DNA of 64,000 nucleotides, from the NCBI GenBank assembly GCA_034401135.1, contig JAWZSP010000007.1:3100001-3164000 (forward strand), read 5' to 3'. The notes under the pieces are model-generated. The model was not told where the DNA came from and made no database searches. It worked only from the letters and a program-made list of their open reading frames with translations. A program made the translations under genes and the position numbers. Shown piece by piece: positions 1 through 11,990 of the stretch; position 1 is the stretch's first letter, and every line of letters starts with the position of its first letter. Origin of the DNA: Volutella citrinella. Its lineage: Eukaryota > Ascomycota > Sordariomycetes > Hypocreales > Nectriaceae.

Positions 1-1
1 G

Positions 2-1936
2 GCCCTTCGGCAGCAGTTCTGGCGCGCCATGCTCTGCCAGTACGACGCCGATAACAGCGGCGAGATCAGCCGAGTAGAGCTCACTACCATGCTGGACTCT
101 CTTGGTTCTACGCTGAGCGAGACGACCATCGACACTCTGTTCAAGCGTTTCCCGCATCGCGGAGCTGATAACGAAGACACATGGGAGCTCACTATGGATG
201 AAGCTGTTATCTGCCTCGAAGAGCTCCTCGAAGCGAAGAGCAAGCCTGCCAATCTCACCGAAAAGCTCAAGGGTATTGTCCCTGACATGAAGAACCTCCT
301 CAGTGTCCCAGGAAAGGGATCCGACACTGGGCAGTCCAACTCAGAGACCTCTAGCGTGCTCGACTTGGACGTCACGTCGGCCACCCAGACATCCGGCTCG
401 ACCCTCAACGTCCCTGGCATTAGCACGCCTACTGGAGAGGAGAGCAACTCGTTGGACAAGGATGACAGCTCCGATGACCGTGGGGAAGAACACGTGGTCG
501 AGATCCGGGAATGCCCAATCTGCCATCAGCCCCGATTGAACAAGCGAAAGGACGCCGATATCATCACGCATATTGCGACTTGCGCGAGCCAGGATTGGCG
601 ACAGGTCAACGACGTCATTGTGGGAGGATTTGTCACGGCCAGCCAGGCTCAGCGAAAGTGGTACTCCAAGGTTATCACCAAGATTTCCTACGGTGGATAT
701 AAGCTCGGCGCCAACTCTGCCAACATCCTGGTGCAGGACCGCCTGACAGGCCAGATCAACGAAGAGAAGATGAGCGTCTACGTGCGTTTGGGTATCCGAC
801 TCCTCTACAAGGGTCTCAAGTCCCGAGACATGGAGAACAAGCGAAGTAAGTAAAACAGATCAAGCTCAATGCATGGCTCAGCTACTAATTCCGCGGTTAG
901 TTCGCAAGGTGCTCAAGAACCTCAGCATCAAGCAGGGCAAGAAGTTTGACGACCCTGCCTCCAAGGACGAGATTGAGAAGTTTATCGAGTTTCACGGTCT
1001 CGACATGTCTGAAGTGCTCCTACCTCTGGACGAGTTCAAGAACTTCAACGAGTTCTTCTACCGTGCTCTGAAGCCAGGAGCCCGCCCATGCTCCGCCCCT
1101 GAGAACCCGCGTATTATTGTGTCGCCTGCCGACTGTCGCAGTGTTGTCTTCAACAACATCTCGCAGGCTACCAAGATCTGGGTCAAGGGCCGCGAGTTCA
1201 ACATGAAGCGACTGCTCGGCGACGCCTACCCCGAAGATGCCTCGCGCTACGAGGGTGGAGCGCTTGGTGTGTTCCGACTGGCACCCCAAGACTACCATCG
1301 ATTCCACATCCCCGTCGATGGCGTCATGGGCGAGCCCAAGACTATCGAGGGCGAGTACTACACTGTGAACCCAATGGCCATCCGATCTGCCCTGGATGTG
1401 TACGGCGAGAACGTGAGAATTATTGTCCCCATCGACAGCGACCAGTTTGGCCGTGTCATGGTTATCTGCGTTGGCGCCATGATGGTGGGCAGCACTGTCA
1501 TCACCCGCAAGGGTGGAGAGCGCGTCGAGCGTGCGGAGGAGCTTGGCTACTTCAAGTTTGGCGGTAGCACGGTGTTGCTGCTTTTCGAGCCTGGTCGCAT
1601 GGTGTACGACGATGATCTGGCGGACAACTCTAGCACAGCCCTCGAGACTTTGGTAAGACCCCCCAACTCGCTGAGAATCAATATGGAATGGATGCTAATA
1701 ACTATGGTCAGGTTCGGGTTGGAATGTCCATCGGACATGCACCGGATGTGCCCCAATATGCGCCAGACTCGCGCAAGAACGAGGAGGATGTTACAGAGGC
1801 TGAGAAGCGTGCAGCCAAGCGTCGCATCCAGGGCAGTGTCGTGCTCCAAGACTCGCCTGACGGTAGTGGCGACGATAGTCAGCCCAAGCCGATCCGGAAG
1901 CCTACTATCAACACCCTGGCAGCGTCGGCGATGTAG
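2..1936 (+). CDS. Phosphatidylserine decarboxylase, class II (PSD2-like), 5'-truncated by window edge
   Basis: Converts phosphatidylserine to phosphatidylethanolamine; PSD2-type enzymes act on endosomal/Golgi membranes. Three exons join in frame: 2-845, 901-1652 and 1712-1936, giving 606 visible residues; the N-terminal part, usually carrying C2 domains, lies outside the window. An EF-hand (YDADNSGEIS) is at about residues 14-23. The decarboxylase domain follows: SPADCR (Asp, ~355) and DYHRFHIPVDG (His, ~411) supply the residues known in this family to drive self-cleavage, and FGGST (~500) is the site where the pyruvoyl group forms. The intron at 846-900 has GTAAGT, a CTAAT branch site and TTAG, and splicing restores KRIRKVLKN. 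Other reading frames that seem to extend the protein past 1652 are intron read-through. High confidence in family; the PSD2 rather than PSD3 paralogue is inferred from the EF-hand. Confidence 0.95.
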
Positions 1937-2939
1937 AGAGGGGGGGGAACTGGGGGCGAGCCGCTCAGGAATCCATTATAGAGGACGCTTGGAACACAAC
2001 AGACGCGACGTCATTGTGCCTATTAACAAGCGGGAGATTTGGATGGCGAGTTGCCTAGGCATGGTTGCTGGTGGTGGCCAGGGTCTGGGTTTGACGACTG
2101 CAACGATGATGAGTATGAAGCCTGCATGAGAGAGATCGAAGGGAAGGGAAGCAAAAATATAGCTAGACGGCTGAGAGACCGCGCCCGATTTGGTAGTTGT
2201 ATGATGATTTTACATATATATGAAAGAATTCTTATCCTGCGAGTCCCCAAGAGCTGCGGATGGCGGCTGAGACTTACTTCTATCTTCTAGTAGTTGTGCA
2301 AGTAGTTTCCAGGCGGTCCCGTTTCCTACTAGTTCTCTACTAATCTGAGTGCTTTTACTACCAGAGATACTCACCGACACTCTGTTCGTTGTGGAGGGGT
2401 GGAATTGAGCCTATATTAGGATCCTGACCGCTTTCACGCATCTCGGTACCTGGCGATGGGTTCTGCCGGTGTGCTAGCCGAATATGGCTAGACTCGACTC
2501 CCACCTCGATTGACTGAGATGCCGGCCGGATCGGGACGAGCATCGAGTCTCAACTGTGGCGTCCATTGTTCCTGTGGCATGGGGAATTGACCACGGGATT
2601 GCAGAGAAGTATATTCAGAATGCCTCCAGTCGGCGTCCAAGCCTTACTCGGCGCATCAGGATGCCAACCAAGCACAGCCGTGAGCAGGTGTCGTCGCCGC
2701 CACGAGCTTGGTCACATGATGGCGGCCAACGGATCCGGCTTAGCGTCCGCCACATGCACGCGCGCTCTCTGCCTGGCTGCTGTGGTGGGGTCGCGCGGGT
2801 CCTGGCGTGGCGGCGTGAATGTTTTCTCGCCAGTTTTTTCTCTTGCCTGCGAAGCGTGCCCGTGGAAACCCTTCCTCGTCTCGTACTTCCCCAGGATTGT
2901 TAAATTTTGTTGTTAAATTATACACTTCCAGCCGGCAGG
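1937..2939. other. Intergenic: PSD 3' end and CTP synthase promoter
   Basis: No supportable gene. The left part is presumably 3' UTR. The last ~120 bases before the CTP synthase ATG are pyrimidine-rich (TTTTTTCTCTTGCC at about 2834-2847), as is common just upstream of fungal starts. No repeat or RNA gene seen. Confidence 0.5.
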
Positions 2940-5473
2940 ATGAAGTACGTTCTCGTATCAGGAGGTTGGTTTCATCGATATTCTTCTTTTGGTGTCTCTC
3001 GGAAACGCTGACCCCGCGGGCAGGTGTCATCTCTGGTGTTGGCAAGGGCATCATCGCCTCCAGCACTGGGCTGCTCTTGAAGTCCATTGGCCTCACGGTT
3101 ACCAGCATCGTGAGTCTACCTAGATCTTTAAACCATCTCGGCTCTGTGTAGACGTCGTCGGAGCTCCCAGCGTGCCCTCTCCGGTATCCTTATCGGTCCA
3201 GTGCTAATTCGTGATTTCGCCTTGGCTAGAAAATTGACCCGTACCTCAACATTGATGTGAGTCGTCCCAAGATCCCACGACTCCGCGCACCCCATGCAGC
3301 GTGTATTTCTGGATCTCGTAACTAATATGAATGCCCGTAGGCTGGCACAATGTCCCCCATAGAGTTCGTGCAATACTCCAGGCGTAGTCTCCCACCACTA
3401 GGTGCTGACCCGTAACTGCAGGCACGGTGAGGTTTACGTGACGGATGGTCAGTCCTCTCCCATTCTTGACTGACCACGTAACATGGACTAACCCTTGCTT
3501 GTATAGATGGCGGCGGTATGTGTTATCAGGCGGGGGGCTCGAGGATATCCCACTTCGATCCCCCTTTCGCGAGGCTGAGTTGTCAAGCGGATTGAGACTG
3601 ATTCTTCCCAGAAATGGATCTTGATATCGGAAACTATGAGAGATATCTCCTCACCACGCTGACAAAAGATCACAACATCACCACTGGCAAGATCTACCAG
3701 CTCGTCATTGAGCGTGAGCGCGTGGGGCACTATCTGGGCAAGACTGTGCAAGTGTAGGTCCAGCCCTATGACTCCTTTACTGCTCTTTCCAACTGAACGA
3801 ACGACTAGGGTCCCTCACATCACCAACGCCATCCAGGACTGGATCGAGCGGGTTGCCAAGATCCCAGTTGACGAGTCTGGAAACGAGCCAGACGTCTGCA
3901 TTATCGAGCTGGGTAGGTTTGAGTCTACTAGGTATTGACCGCGGCTAACCTCTGCTCAATAGGTGGTACTGTGGGAGATATCGAGAGTGCTCCCTTTATT
4001 CACGCAGTTGGCCAGCTCCGAAGGCGGGCTGGAAAGAACAACTTCGTCCAGATCCACGTTTCCTACGTGCCTGTTATCCCGTAAGATGGTCCATCCATGT
4101 CAAGTTGCGAACGTGAATCTAACATTGGTACAGCCCTGGACCTGGAGGTGAGCAGAAGACGAAGCCCACCCAAAGGGCCGTGGGAGATGTCCGAAGCGCT
4201 GGTCTGATCCCTGATATGGTATGCACCCCATCTCCTTCAATAGCAGACAGACCATACCACTGACAAACAACCCTAACGCAGGTTGCTTGCCGTTGCGAGC
4301 TGCCGCTGGAGGAGTCCACCATCGACAAGATTGCAAACATGTGCCAGATGGAGCGCAGCCAAGTACTTGCCGTGCACAACGTGACAACAACATACCACGT
4401 CCCTATGCTCCTGGAGAAGCAGAAGCTCGTGCAGAACCTCCGCAGCCTGCTCGACCTCACATCCGTCCAGGTGTCGCCCGAGAGTGTGGACAAGGGATCC
4501 GCGATGTGGAAGAGCTGGGTCGACCTTGCCCACAGCCAGGACCACCTTCACGAGACGGTGACCATTGCGCTGGTCGGAAAGTACTCGCTCCACGATGCCT
4601 ACATCAGTCTCCACAAGTCGTTTGAGCACGCCGCCATGTACTGCCGGAAGAAGCTCAAGGTCATCTGGGTCGAGTCGTCGCACCTCGAGGACTCGACGCT
4701 CGAGGTCAACCCCGCCGAGTTCCACAAGGCCTGGCACGTCGTGTGCACCGCCGACGCCATCTGCGTCCCCGGCGGCTTCGGCGAGCGCGGTACCCACGGT
4801 ATGGAGAAGGCCATTACCTGGGCGCGAACCAAGAAGGTGCCCTTCCTGGGTATCTGCCTGGGTATGCAGCTCGCCGTTCTCGAATACGCCCGTAACGTCA
4901 CCGCGATTGAGGACCCCGGAAGCGAGGAGCTTCACCCCAATACTAAGAATCACGTCATCGTCTACATGCCCGATGTATGTATCCCCCATTCTCTCTGATC
5001 TGTTTCATCGCAACGATGGACTCTAACACACGCCCACCAGGTCGACAAGTCGAAGCTTGGCGGTACCATGCGCCTGGGCAAGCACCCCTGCATCTTCCAG
5101 GAGGGCACCGAGTGGTCGAAGCTGCGGGCGCTGTACGGATCGGCGCCCCAGATTGCCGAGCGTCACCGACACCGTTATGAGGTTAACCCGGACCTGATTG
5201 AGAAGCTGGAGACGTCTGGCCTCACGTTTGTGGGCAAGGACACCAAGGCCGAGCGTATGGAGATTATCGAGATCAAGGATCACCCCTGGTTCGTCGGCGT
5301 GCAGTTCCACCCCGAGTACCTGAGCCGAGTGTTGTCTCCCAGCCGGGTAAGCCATGATTCCCGTTTTTGCGTATTATTGATGTCTAACTGGTGTGTAGAC
5401 CGTGCTGGGCTTCTTCGCCGCAGCTGCCGGATGCCTGGACCAGGTCACCGAGACCATCAGCAAGCAGCCGTAG
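2940..5473 (+). CDS. URA7: CTP synthase
   Basis: Makes CTP from UTP, ATP and glutamine, feeding nucleic acid and CDP-phospholipid synthesis; it is cytosolic. Thirteen exons: 2940-2964, 3024-3109, 3230-3256, 3341-3363, 3422-3447, 3507-3515, 3612-3753, 3809-3912, 3963-4080, 4134-4218, 4282-4974, 5041-5346, 5399-5473. They sum to 1719 nt, 572 residues, the family's usual length. The synthetase domain starts [17 protein letters not shown] (ATP loop), then [15 protein letters not shown] and [24 protein letters not shown] follows. The glutaminase domain has PGGFGERG and the nucleophile motif GICLGMQLA, and ends with the HPEY triad part. Exon 6 is only 9 nt and supplies part of the invariant DDGGE; without it the motif is lost. 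Several donors are GTTNGT-like. The neighbour PSD is also a phospholipid-pathway gene, but shared regulation is only a guess. Confidence 0.97.
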
Positions 5474-7283
5474 ACGGCAAGAGTGGTGGCGATGGTTTCA
5501 CATGATTCGTGGAGCAGGGGGGGGGGGGGGGGGAGTATATGATATTACGGAGCAAGAGAAGATAAAGTTAGAAGGCTCTCTGCAACAGACGAAAAGAAAT
5601 CTAGATAGACTATGTGCATTTCCATCATCATGATTCTACGCATAACGCTCAGGTACGAGTGCCACAATACACCAATTACATAATTACTCTACCAGCTACA
5701 TACCCAAGTGGTCTCGGTTCGTGCAGGTCGCAGATTGAAGAGGGGCCCCTTGCTCCATTGCTAGAGCCAGCTACACCTTTAGTTTCCTAGGTGGCAGAGC
5801 TTATTTTTCCTCATTTCATCTCGGCTCTCAATTCAGCTCCAGAACTGGTCCTAATGCCGTGAAGAATTGCCCTATTCGACATGCCAGGGGAGCTGTCAGC
5901 TTGTCACCAGCCACACTGCGACGCTGCCGCGCGCGCACCCCTGCCCAAGCGATCCACAGAAGCGCTTCGGCGGGGTCCGGCCCACGGTGAGGGCCAGATG
6001 GGCAGATGATCACGCCACAAGCTGGGGCAGTTGGGGGACGTTGCCGTGGGATTGGGCAGCCGGACGGCAGATCTATCTGTGACGGAAGGGCCCCTGTCCA
6101 GCCGCATTTTAGGCCCCTGGTGGTAGATGCCTGAATAAGCTACCGTGCTGTGTGATGTCGGATACACACAAAGGGCGAGTTGTGTTGATGTCGCGAAGGG
6201 GTCGGGCTCTCGACGACGAGACGCATCCAGGCTCGGATCTGATAACTCGGGTCGGGCAATGGGGCGCCGCCGTTGGGGCCGGGGACTAGACAGGGTTGCA
6301 TGGTGGTGGCTTGAACCAAGTGTCGGAATTGGGGTGAGCAGATCCAGCTGCTCGGAGCTGATTCCCGAATCAGTTCGTCACTAGTTGTTCACAGCTTGCA
6401 GTCTTTGGTTTATTTTATTTCCGGTGTGACAATTTGCCATACTCATCATGTTATTGGGTATCTATGAAATCAGGGGCTAGATATGAAAGAAAAATAAACA
6501 AGGTCCCCCGCGCTGTACCAGACGGATAAAAAACAAAGCCCTGGCCTGCCGAATACAGAAACGAGATCCGAGGGCGGGACCGGGCTCGGGTTCGGCAGCT
6601 GTTGCCGGCGGTGATCTCGTTGGTGGGGGATTTCGCCATCTGTCCCCAAATTTTAAAGGAGGCTGTCCGGGAAAAGGCGTGCGAAAACGAGGCCAGTGCC
6701 GCGGATTATGATGCGACGAGGGGTCGGTGTGGTCCAAGGCGAGCCGGATGACACCGACACCCGAGTGGGTCCGGTGCCGTCTTGTGCCACTTTACGGCGC
6801 GATGCCGTGATGGCGGCCTTGGGGCGTTAGAGAGGACCAGGGTGTGCTTCCCCAGGGCTGTCCATTTCCCACCAGATCCGTGTGTGCTTTCTGGTGTCGC
6901 TGGTTCTGGCAAGGCGCTGGGTGAAGCTGTGAGTGTGTTGTTGGGGGGTGATGAAAACGGGTAGCTCCGTGGCGGTGCTTGCGGCGCCTGGCTCAGTGAA
7001 AGATGAAAGAAGAATGCGGAAGCAGTGACGTGAGTTGCTGAAAAGCCCAAAATGAAACAAGTATTCCTGCCCAGTTGTGCGCCAAGGCCGTTATCCGAAA
7101 GCCCAAATCCAATAATGTCTGCCCGTCCCTTCTCTGTCATGCCCACTCGGCGTCCGTTTTATGGTGTTCGTCATGAGTGCCGAATGATATATCAGAGGGC
7201 CATCTGGGACGCCCTCTTTCTTTTTGCATGCAAACGGAGGAGCTTAAAAAGCGTCCATCTGCAATGATTTCCAAGGGATTCGT
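5474..7283. other. Gene-free stretch after CTP synthase
   Basis: No supported coding region. It contains an uninterrupted run of 17 G at 5517-5533 just after the CTP synthase stop, then mixed GC-rich sequence. Reading frames on both strands (for example 6706-7146 minus) lack conserved motifs and have no plausible start context, so I treat them as chance. Confidence 0.4.
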
Positions 7284-7505
7284 CTAGCGACGACCGCTGG
7301 GACTCCAGTCGGACTCAGAGGACGTGGAGCCGCGACGCTCGGAGCGAGAGGCCGGCGGCGAGGGCGAGCGAGAGAAGGAGCGCATGAAGGAGCCCGAGGG
7401 GGGCGAGCCGGAGAGGGAGGCTTCGGGGGAGGGCTGTCGGGCCTGGCGCCAGGTGGCGTAAATTTGCTTGCCAAGGTGGGCGGAGAGTGTGTAGCTGGGC
7501 GACAT
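7284..7505 (-). CDS. Small Ser/Arg/Pro-rich protein, unrecognised
   Basis: A 73-residue single-exon frame starting MSPSYTLSAHLGKQIYATW and ending in a Ser/Arg/Pro-rich tail with RSFSRSPSPP and SRSERRGS. I do not recognise a domain. The frame stays open further upstream, but I chose the ATG at 7505 because the bases before it (on the minus strand) are CT-rich and end CAACAACAGCC, a typical fungal 5' leader. The N-terminal half looks compact and partly amphipathic; the tail looks disordered and rich in SP/RS sites that SRPK or proline-directed kinases could phosphorylate. It could be a real conserved small protein or a chance frame in GC-rich DNA; I lean to real. Confidence 0.5.
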   Translation of the reverse strand: MSPSYTLSAHLGKQIYATWRQARQPSPEASLSGSPPSGSFMRSFSRSPSPPASRSERRGSTSSESDWSPSGRR

Positions 7506-9214
7506 GGCTGTTGTTGGGTTGGTGGTTTGTGAGGAGGGAGGTGAGTATGAGGGTTGAGTGTGTGTAAGTGCGGCGGCGGCGGCAGCAGGAAGATGGAGGT
7601 GGCTCGTATGAGAGTAGGTTAGATTGGTGGACACGTGAGGATGTTGGATGGTCCAAGAATAAATGCAAAGAACGCAGAGTCGAGTTATAGTTCAGAGCAG
7701 AGCAGAGCAAAGCTGAATCTGAGGGAGTGAGTATTGAGGCGCCGGTCAGGAGGGGAGGGCGCGTACCAGGTTGGTATTTATTCCCAACGCCGCGACGCCC
7801 TGCGACACACTAGGAGTAGTCCTGCGCGGTACGTACAAACGCCCTATCCACAGTCATCCATGCCCACATCCATCATTAGTAGGCCTGTCCAGATCCATAT
7901 CCGTACTGTACTGCTGTGCCATGTGAGGTGTGCCCCAAAAAAATAGAGGAATGGGGCACCCCCATAGCCTGCCTGGCCTGCTTGCCTGCCTACTAGCTCC
8001 AACTTCCACAGGGCGAGGGCCCACTGTGACAGCCTGACAGGGTCCCCGAAAGAGTCAGATTTGGTCATCGCCGCCTAGGATGGCGCGCGCGGCCTGCCCG
8101 TCGTCGTTGCGGCGGAGCTCCTCCCTATCCGGATCCCACACACGGCAAGGCACCGCGCAGCGAAGCAGAAACCCAACTTGCCAGCCTGCACGGCTCTTCT
8201 CACAGTGGGCACTGCAATAGGTGTTTCAAGCCCCACAGGAGTCATACTCGCGCCGCCTTGGAGCCTGTCGATGGCCTGGAACCTTGGCACCACTGGGAAG
8301 GAGGCACCACCCGAGCCGAAGCGAAGCGAACCGAATCGCACGGAGTCGCTGAGACAGGCACCGTCATGGTCCCGTAGCGATTACTCAAGCGTGTCTCTTC
8401 CTGACGACACCCAGAACCCCCTTATTCCGTACATCCGCCCACATTGGTCAGGCTTTGGTACTGGGACAGCCATTGCCAGTAATCAATTCACAGCAACCCC
8501 CCCGCGAGTTATTATTCACAGATACCAAGCAATGGAAGACACAGGTGGCTCCTCCCCAACAAAGTACCAGCAACAGCTCAGAGTCGTATGTCACGGCTGG
8601 GCCACCTCCCGGCCGGCATCGCACCGCGCCGCATCGTAATCGCACAAACCGACTGAGGGAATCGACAACCGAGAGGGAGGGGCAGCACCGTCGCATTGTG
8701 TCCCACCCGTCTGTCCAGGTCGCCCCCTCGTCGCCAGATCGAGCCGTGCCAGGGCCGCAGAGGCCACGGCCTGCAGCCAATCTGGCTCGTCGCAAAGTAA
8801 GAACCGCCCGACGGTGAGCAGGTGTGGCGGTGCGGAATCGTATGACTGCCTGGTCCAGCCTCGATGATCGGCACTGTGCCGACTGTGGCGCTCATCTGCC
8901 CCACCACCCCCGGCCCCTGCATTTGGGCGGCCAAGGCAGCCAACCAAAAGGGCAAACGTAGCAGGATGAGACGTTGCCGCCGGTTGGATGCCCAAGCTAT
9001 CCAGGAATCGAAGCTCGAGTTTCCAGAACCAGCAGATCAGTTCTGTCCCTTCGCGCAACGGCCTAGACGCACCTAAACGGCGGCTAATCGACTTTACGCT
9101 CTCGACACATTGGCTAGTGGGTCAACACCTATGAACCTCGAAACAACCAGCGGGAGCAGGTAGTTCCGAAGGGGGGTAGGACAGACTTCAACATACGATC
9201 TTCAGATCAACATC
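7506..9214. other. Gene-free stretch between small ORF and kinase pseudogene
   Basis: Probably the 5' leader and promoter of the minus-strand small gene, then upstream sequence of the broken kinase. No frame shows recognisable motifs, and no repeat or RNA gene was seen. Confidence 0.4.
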
Positions 9215-10869
9215 ATGCTTCTTAGAAAAAGGATTCCGAGTTGCCTCAGTCATGCGCTGTCGAAACCAGGCTCCACAGCGTATTTCGCTGCATGTTCATC
9301 GATTCGTGCAAACCAAAGAGGCAGGGCTAGACCCATCTCTACCTCCACCCGTTCGCTCGGCTCCATGGCTCCCCCACATCCAGACTTGCTTCCTTTGGAA
9401 GTTCCTATAGAAGAAGAAATGCTGCCAGGGTACAATTCACAGCACTTCTACCCCGCCGACCCGGGTGACGTATTAGAAGGCAGATACAAGTTGGAAGCCA
9501 AGCTTGGCTGGGGGTCGACATCTACAGTCTGGCTTGCGGTGGATACACACGATACTTGACTCCTTTGCGGCCATTCGAATTCAACAGCTAATGGTTCCCC
9601 AAGTGTCGGCCCGTTTAAACCCACTCGATATGTTGCCATCAAACTATGCAATTGCGACGTGGATGAGAAATACAACAAACATGAACTGGACATCAACATC
9701 CGTCTAGCCACAAAGGACCCAGGCTTCTTTGGGCATGGGGTCCTGGGTACAGCACGCGAGGCAATGAAGGTCCAATCGCTACTTGGAAAGACGCACCTTG
9801 CCCTTGTCTTCAACCCGTTACGGGAGCCTATCTGGTTAACGAGAAGGCGTCTGACATAAGAGAAATCCGTCACCCCCGAAGTTCTACCCATTTTTAAGAC
9901 TTACATTCAGATAATTCTGGAAGGCTTGAATTACATGCATTCAAGCGCGAATGTGATCCATACCGGTTTGTCAATCCCGTAGCTCGTCGCCGCTTAGGCT
10001 AACTCGCCCAGATCTCAAGTTATACAACATCATGATGACCATCGAGGAACAATCGGTCATTGAGTCGTTTATCAGGGGACAGCTATCAGCTCCCATGCCT
10101 CGCAAACGAGTAGGTAATTGTACAGTCTACCTATCCCACAACAACTTTGGGACGTTTGTTGGGAAGGGAATTCGGCGGATGATCCCTCAAATTACAGATT
10201 TCGGTCTAGCACAAAGTGTGGACAAGGAGGCCCGTCTCATTTACCCAATCCAGCCAGACGAGTTCCGGGCGCCAGAGGTGCTTTTAGGGATTGGTTGGTC
10301 TTACAGTGCTGATATGTGGAACTTTGGCGCAATGGTAGGTTTGTTGCTCCAACTACGAGTGAACAATGCTGAGTAACATAGATCTGGGATCTGCTTGGCG
10401 GGCAGAGCCTCTTCCGGCCACCAGCGACGAGCTCATATGATCCAGCTCAGCACCTCGCAGACATGATTGGGCTCCTGGGCCCCATGCCGACCTCGATTGT
10501 CCAACGTGAGCGGGACATGCGACACTGGCGCTGGTCGCCCCCGAGCAAGAATGATGCAGGAAGGCTATGCGACAATGCCGCCGAATTTTATGGCGGACCC
10601 TTCTTCAAGGATGACGGTATGTACGGCGATATCTTCATCGGAGTTTGCTCACAAACCGGCTAGGGACGTTTGTGCGAGAGGATTTGATACCTCACAACCG
10701 CAGTCTCGCAGCTGAAGTACCGCAGTGCATTCGAGAGACGGGAGAGGCTGAAATGTTTCTCAAATTCATGACGCGATTGTTGTGCTGGGTGCCTGAAGAC
10801 CGGGCCACGGCCGGTGAGCTTCGGAGTGATCCTTGGCTCGGCGGCTTACTCCAAGGACCACATCCATGA
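9215..10869 (+). pseudogene. SRPK-family Ser/Thr protein kinase, disrupted by two in-frame stops
   Basis: Clear relative of the fungal SR-protein-kinase-like family. Recognisable in order: YNSQHFYPADPGDVLEGRY, glycine loop LGWGSTSTVWLA, VAIK (ATP lysine), HTDLKLYN (catalytic loop), the family insert ending ITDFGLAQ, APEVLLG and the C-terminal WVPEDRATAGEL segment. Introns at 9966-10011, 10335-10381 and 10617-10663 splice cleanly. Two stops interrupt an otherwise same-frame coding sequence: TGA at 9557-9559, just after WLAVD and before VAIK, and TAA at 9857-9859, before the helix preceding HTDLK. I tried GT..AG introns around both stops; none of reasonable length keeps the frame. Both stops could be C-to-T changes (CGA to TGA, CAA to TAA), as repeat-induced point mutation would make, but single mutations explain them equally well. 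The remaining catalytic residues are intact, so decay is probably recent. Confidence 0.8.
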
Positions 10870-11990
10870 GGGTGGTGTGTCAATGTTGCCAACGGATGGA
10901 AGCCTTGGAATTTAGTGCAACGAAACTCGCCAAGCATGCTGAGATGAGACCATCTCAGCAGTTCGTGGCACACTTCTATGCAGGTGACGACTCGCTTGGG
11001 TGAGCGTGTGGGGTGTCAAGCGTGGGGTGCCAAGCGAGCGGATCTGGTGGTCGTTCTCTTGACCTAAAATCGTCGAACAGACCCTGGATCGCGGGCCTCA
11101 CATGCACACAGTAGCCCGGTACTGTGGCATACACGTAACCCACGACGTTGGTCGTGTGCGTCGGCGGATCAGCCTCCTCGCTTCGACGCGTGCCTTCTCA
11201 GGGTCCAGGTCCCCAGCTCGCGAGGTTACCCCACGGCCGACAACGGAGCGGGGCCTCTGGAGGCGCAGAGGGTGCAATGCGGACGCGAGAACGAGGCATC
11301 GAGTGTGCTTGGCGGCGTCAGGTTGGGACGACGTCACCCGATGGGTGGGTGGGCCCCGTATGATTTGGGGAGCGTTCGTGGCCCGATCGCTGCATGAAGG
11401 CGAGAGATGATCTCGGGTCGGCCATGGGCCGGGATGCCATGGATGCCCTGGACGCTGGCTGCGTGGTGTGGTGTGCCATGCAATGTCTGTATGTAGGTGG
11501 TGTGGCTGCTGCCGTCTTCCAGCCACAGGCAGCCCGCCATGGTTCCTATTTAGGCAACATGGGAGATCGACAGGAACCATCTGTTGTCACCTGGCAAGAG
11601 CCACCGTGATGCAAGATGTAGGTACCCTGGTTACACAGCCCCTCAAGGGATTCATTGAGAAGTTAAGTTCACTTTGGAGAGATCAGGTAAAGATTATTTG
11701 TTTTGATTGACATGCTACCTAACAGTAGGTCCGTTTTGATTATGTGATTGTCAAACCGGGCCCTTCCTTCCATTATGGAGCCTCTGGGTATCTCTGTAGA
11801 CCCTCCACAGCATCAGCATGTGACCATCCTCGGGACTGCAATCCCGATCCATCCGTTGATACATCCACCGAAAACTCCTTCTTGTACCAAACCGTCTATA
11901 TGCCGAACCATTGCCGTTTTCCTACCATGGCATGCACCAGAAACAAAAAAAAATCCAGAACTCCTTGCATTACTCTAGAACACTGTGCGA
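10870..11990. other. Gene-free stretch between kinase pseudogene and DUF6536 gene
   Basis: Sequence 3' of two convergent units. Overlapping frames on both strands at 11098-11609 have no motif or splice support. Nothing else recognised. Confidence 0.4.

Noticed and set aside
6706..7146. 146-residue minus-strand frame
   Set aside because: No recognisable motif or leader; composition like random GC-rich DNA.
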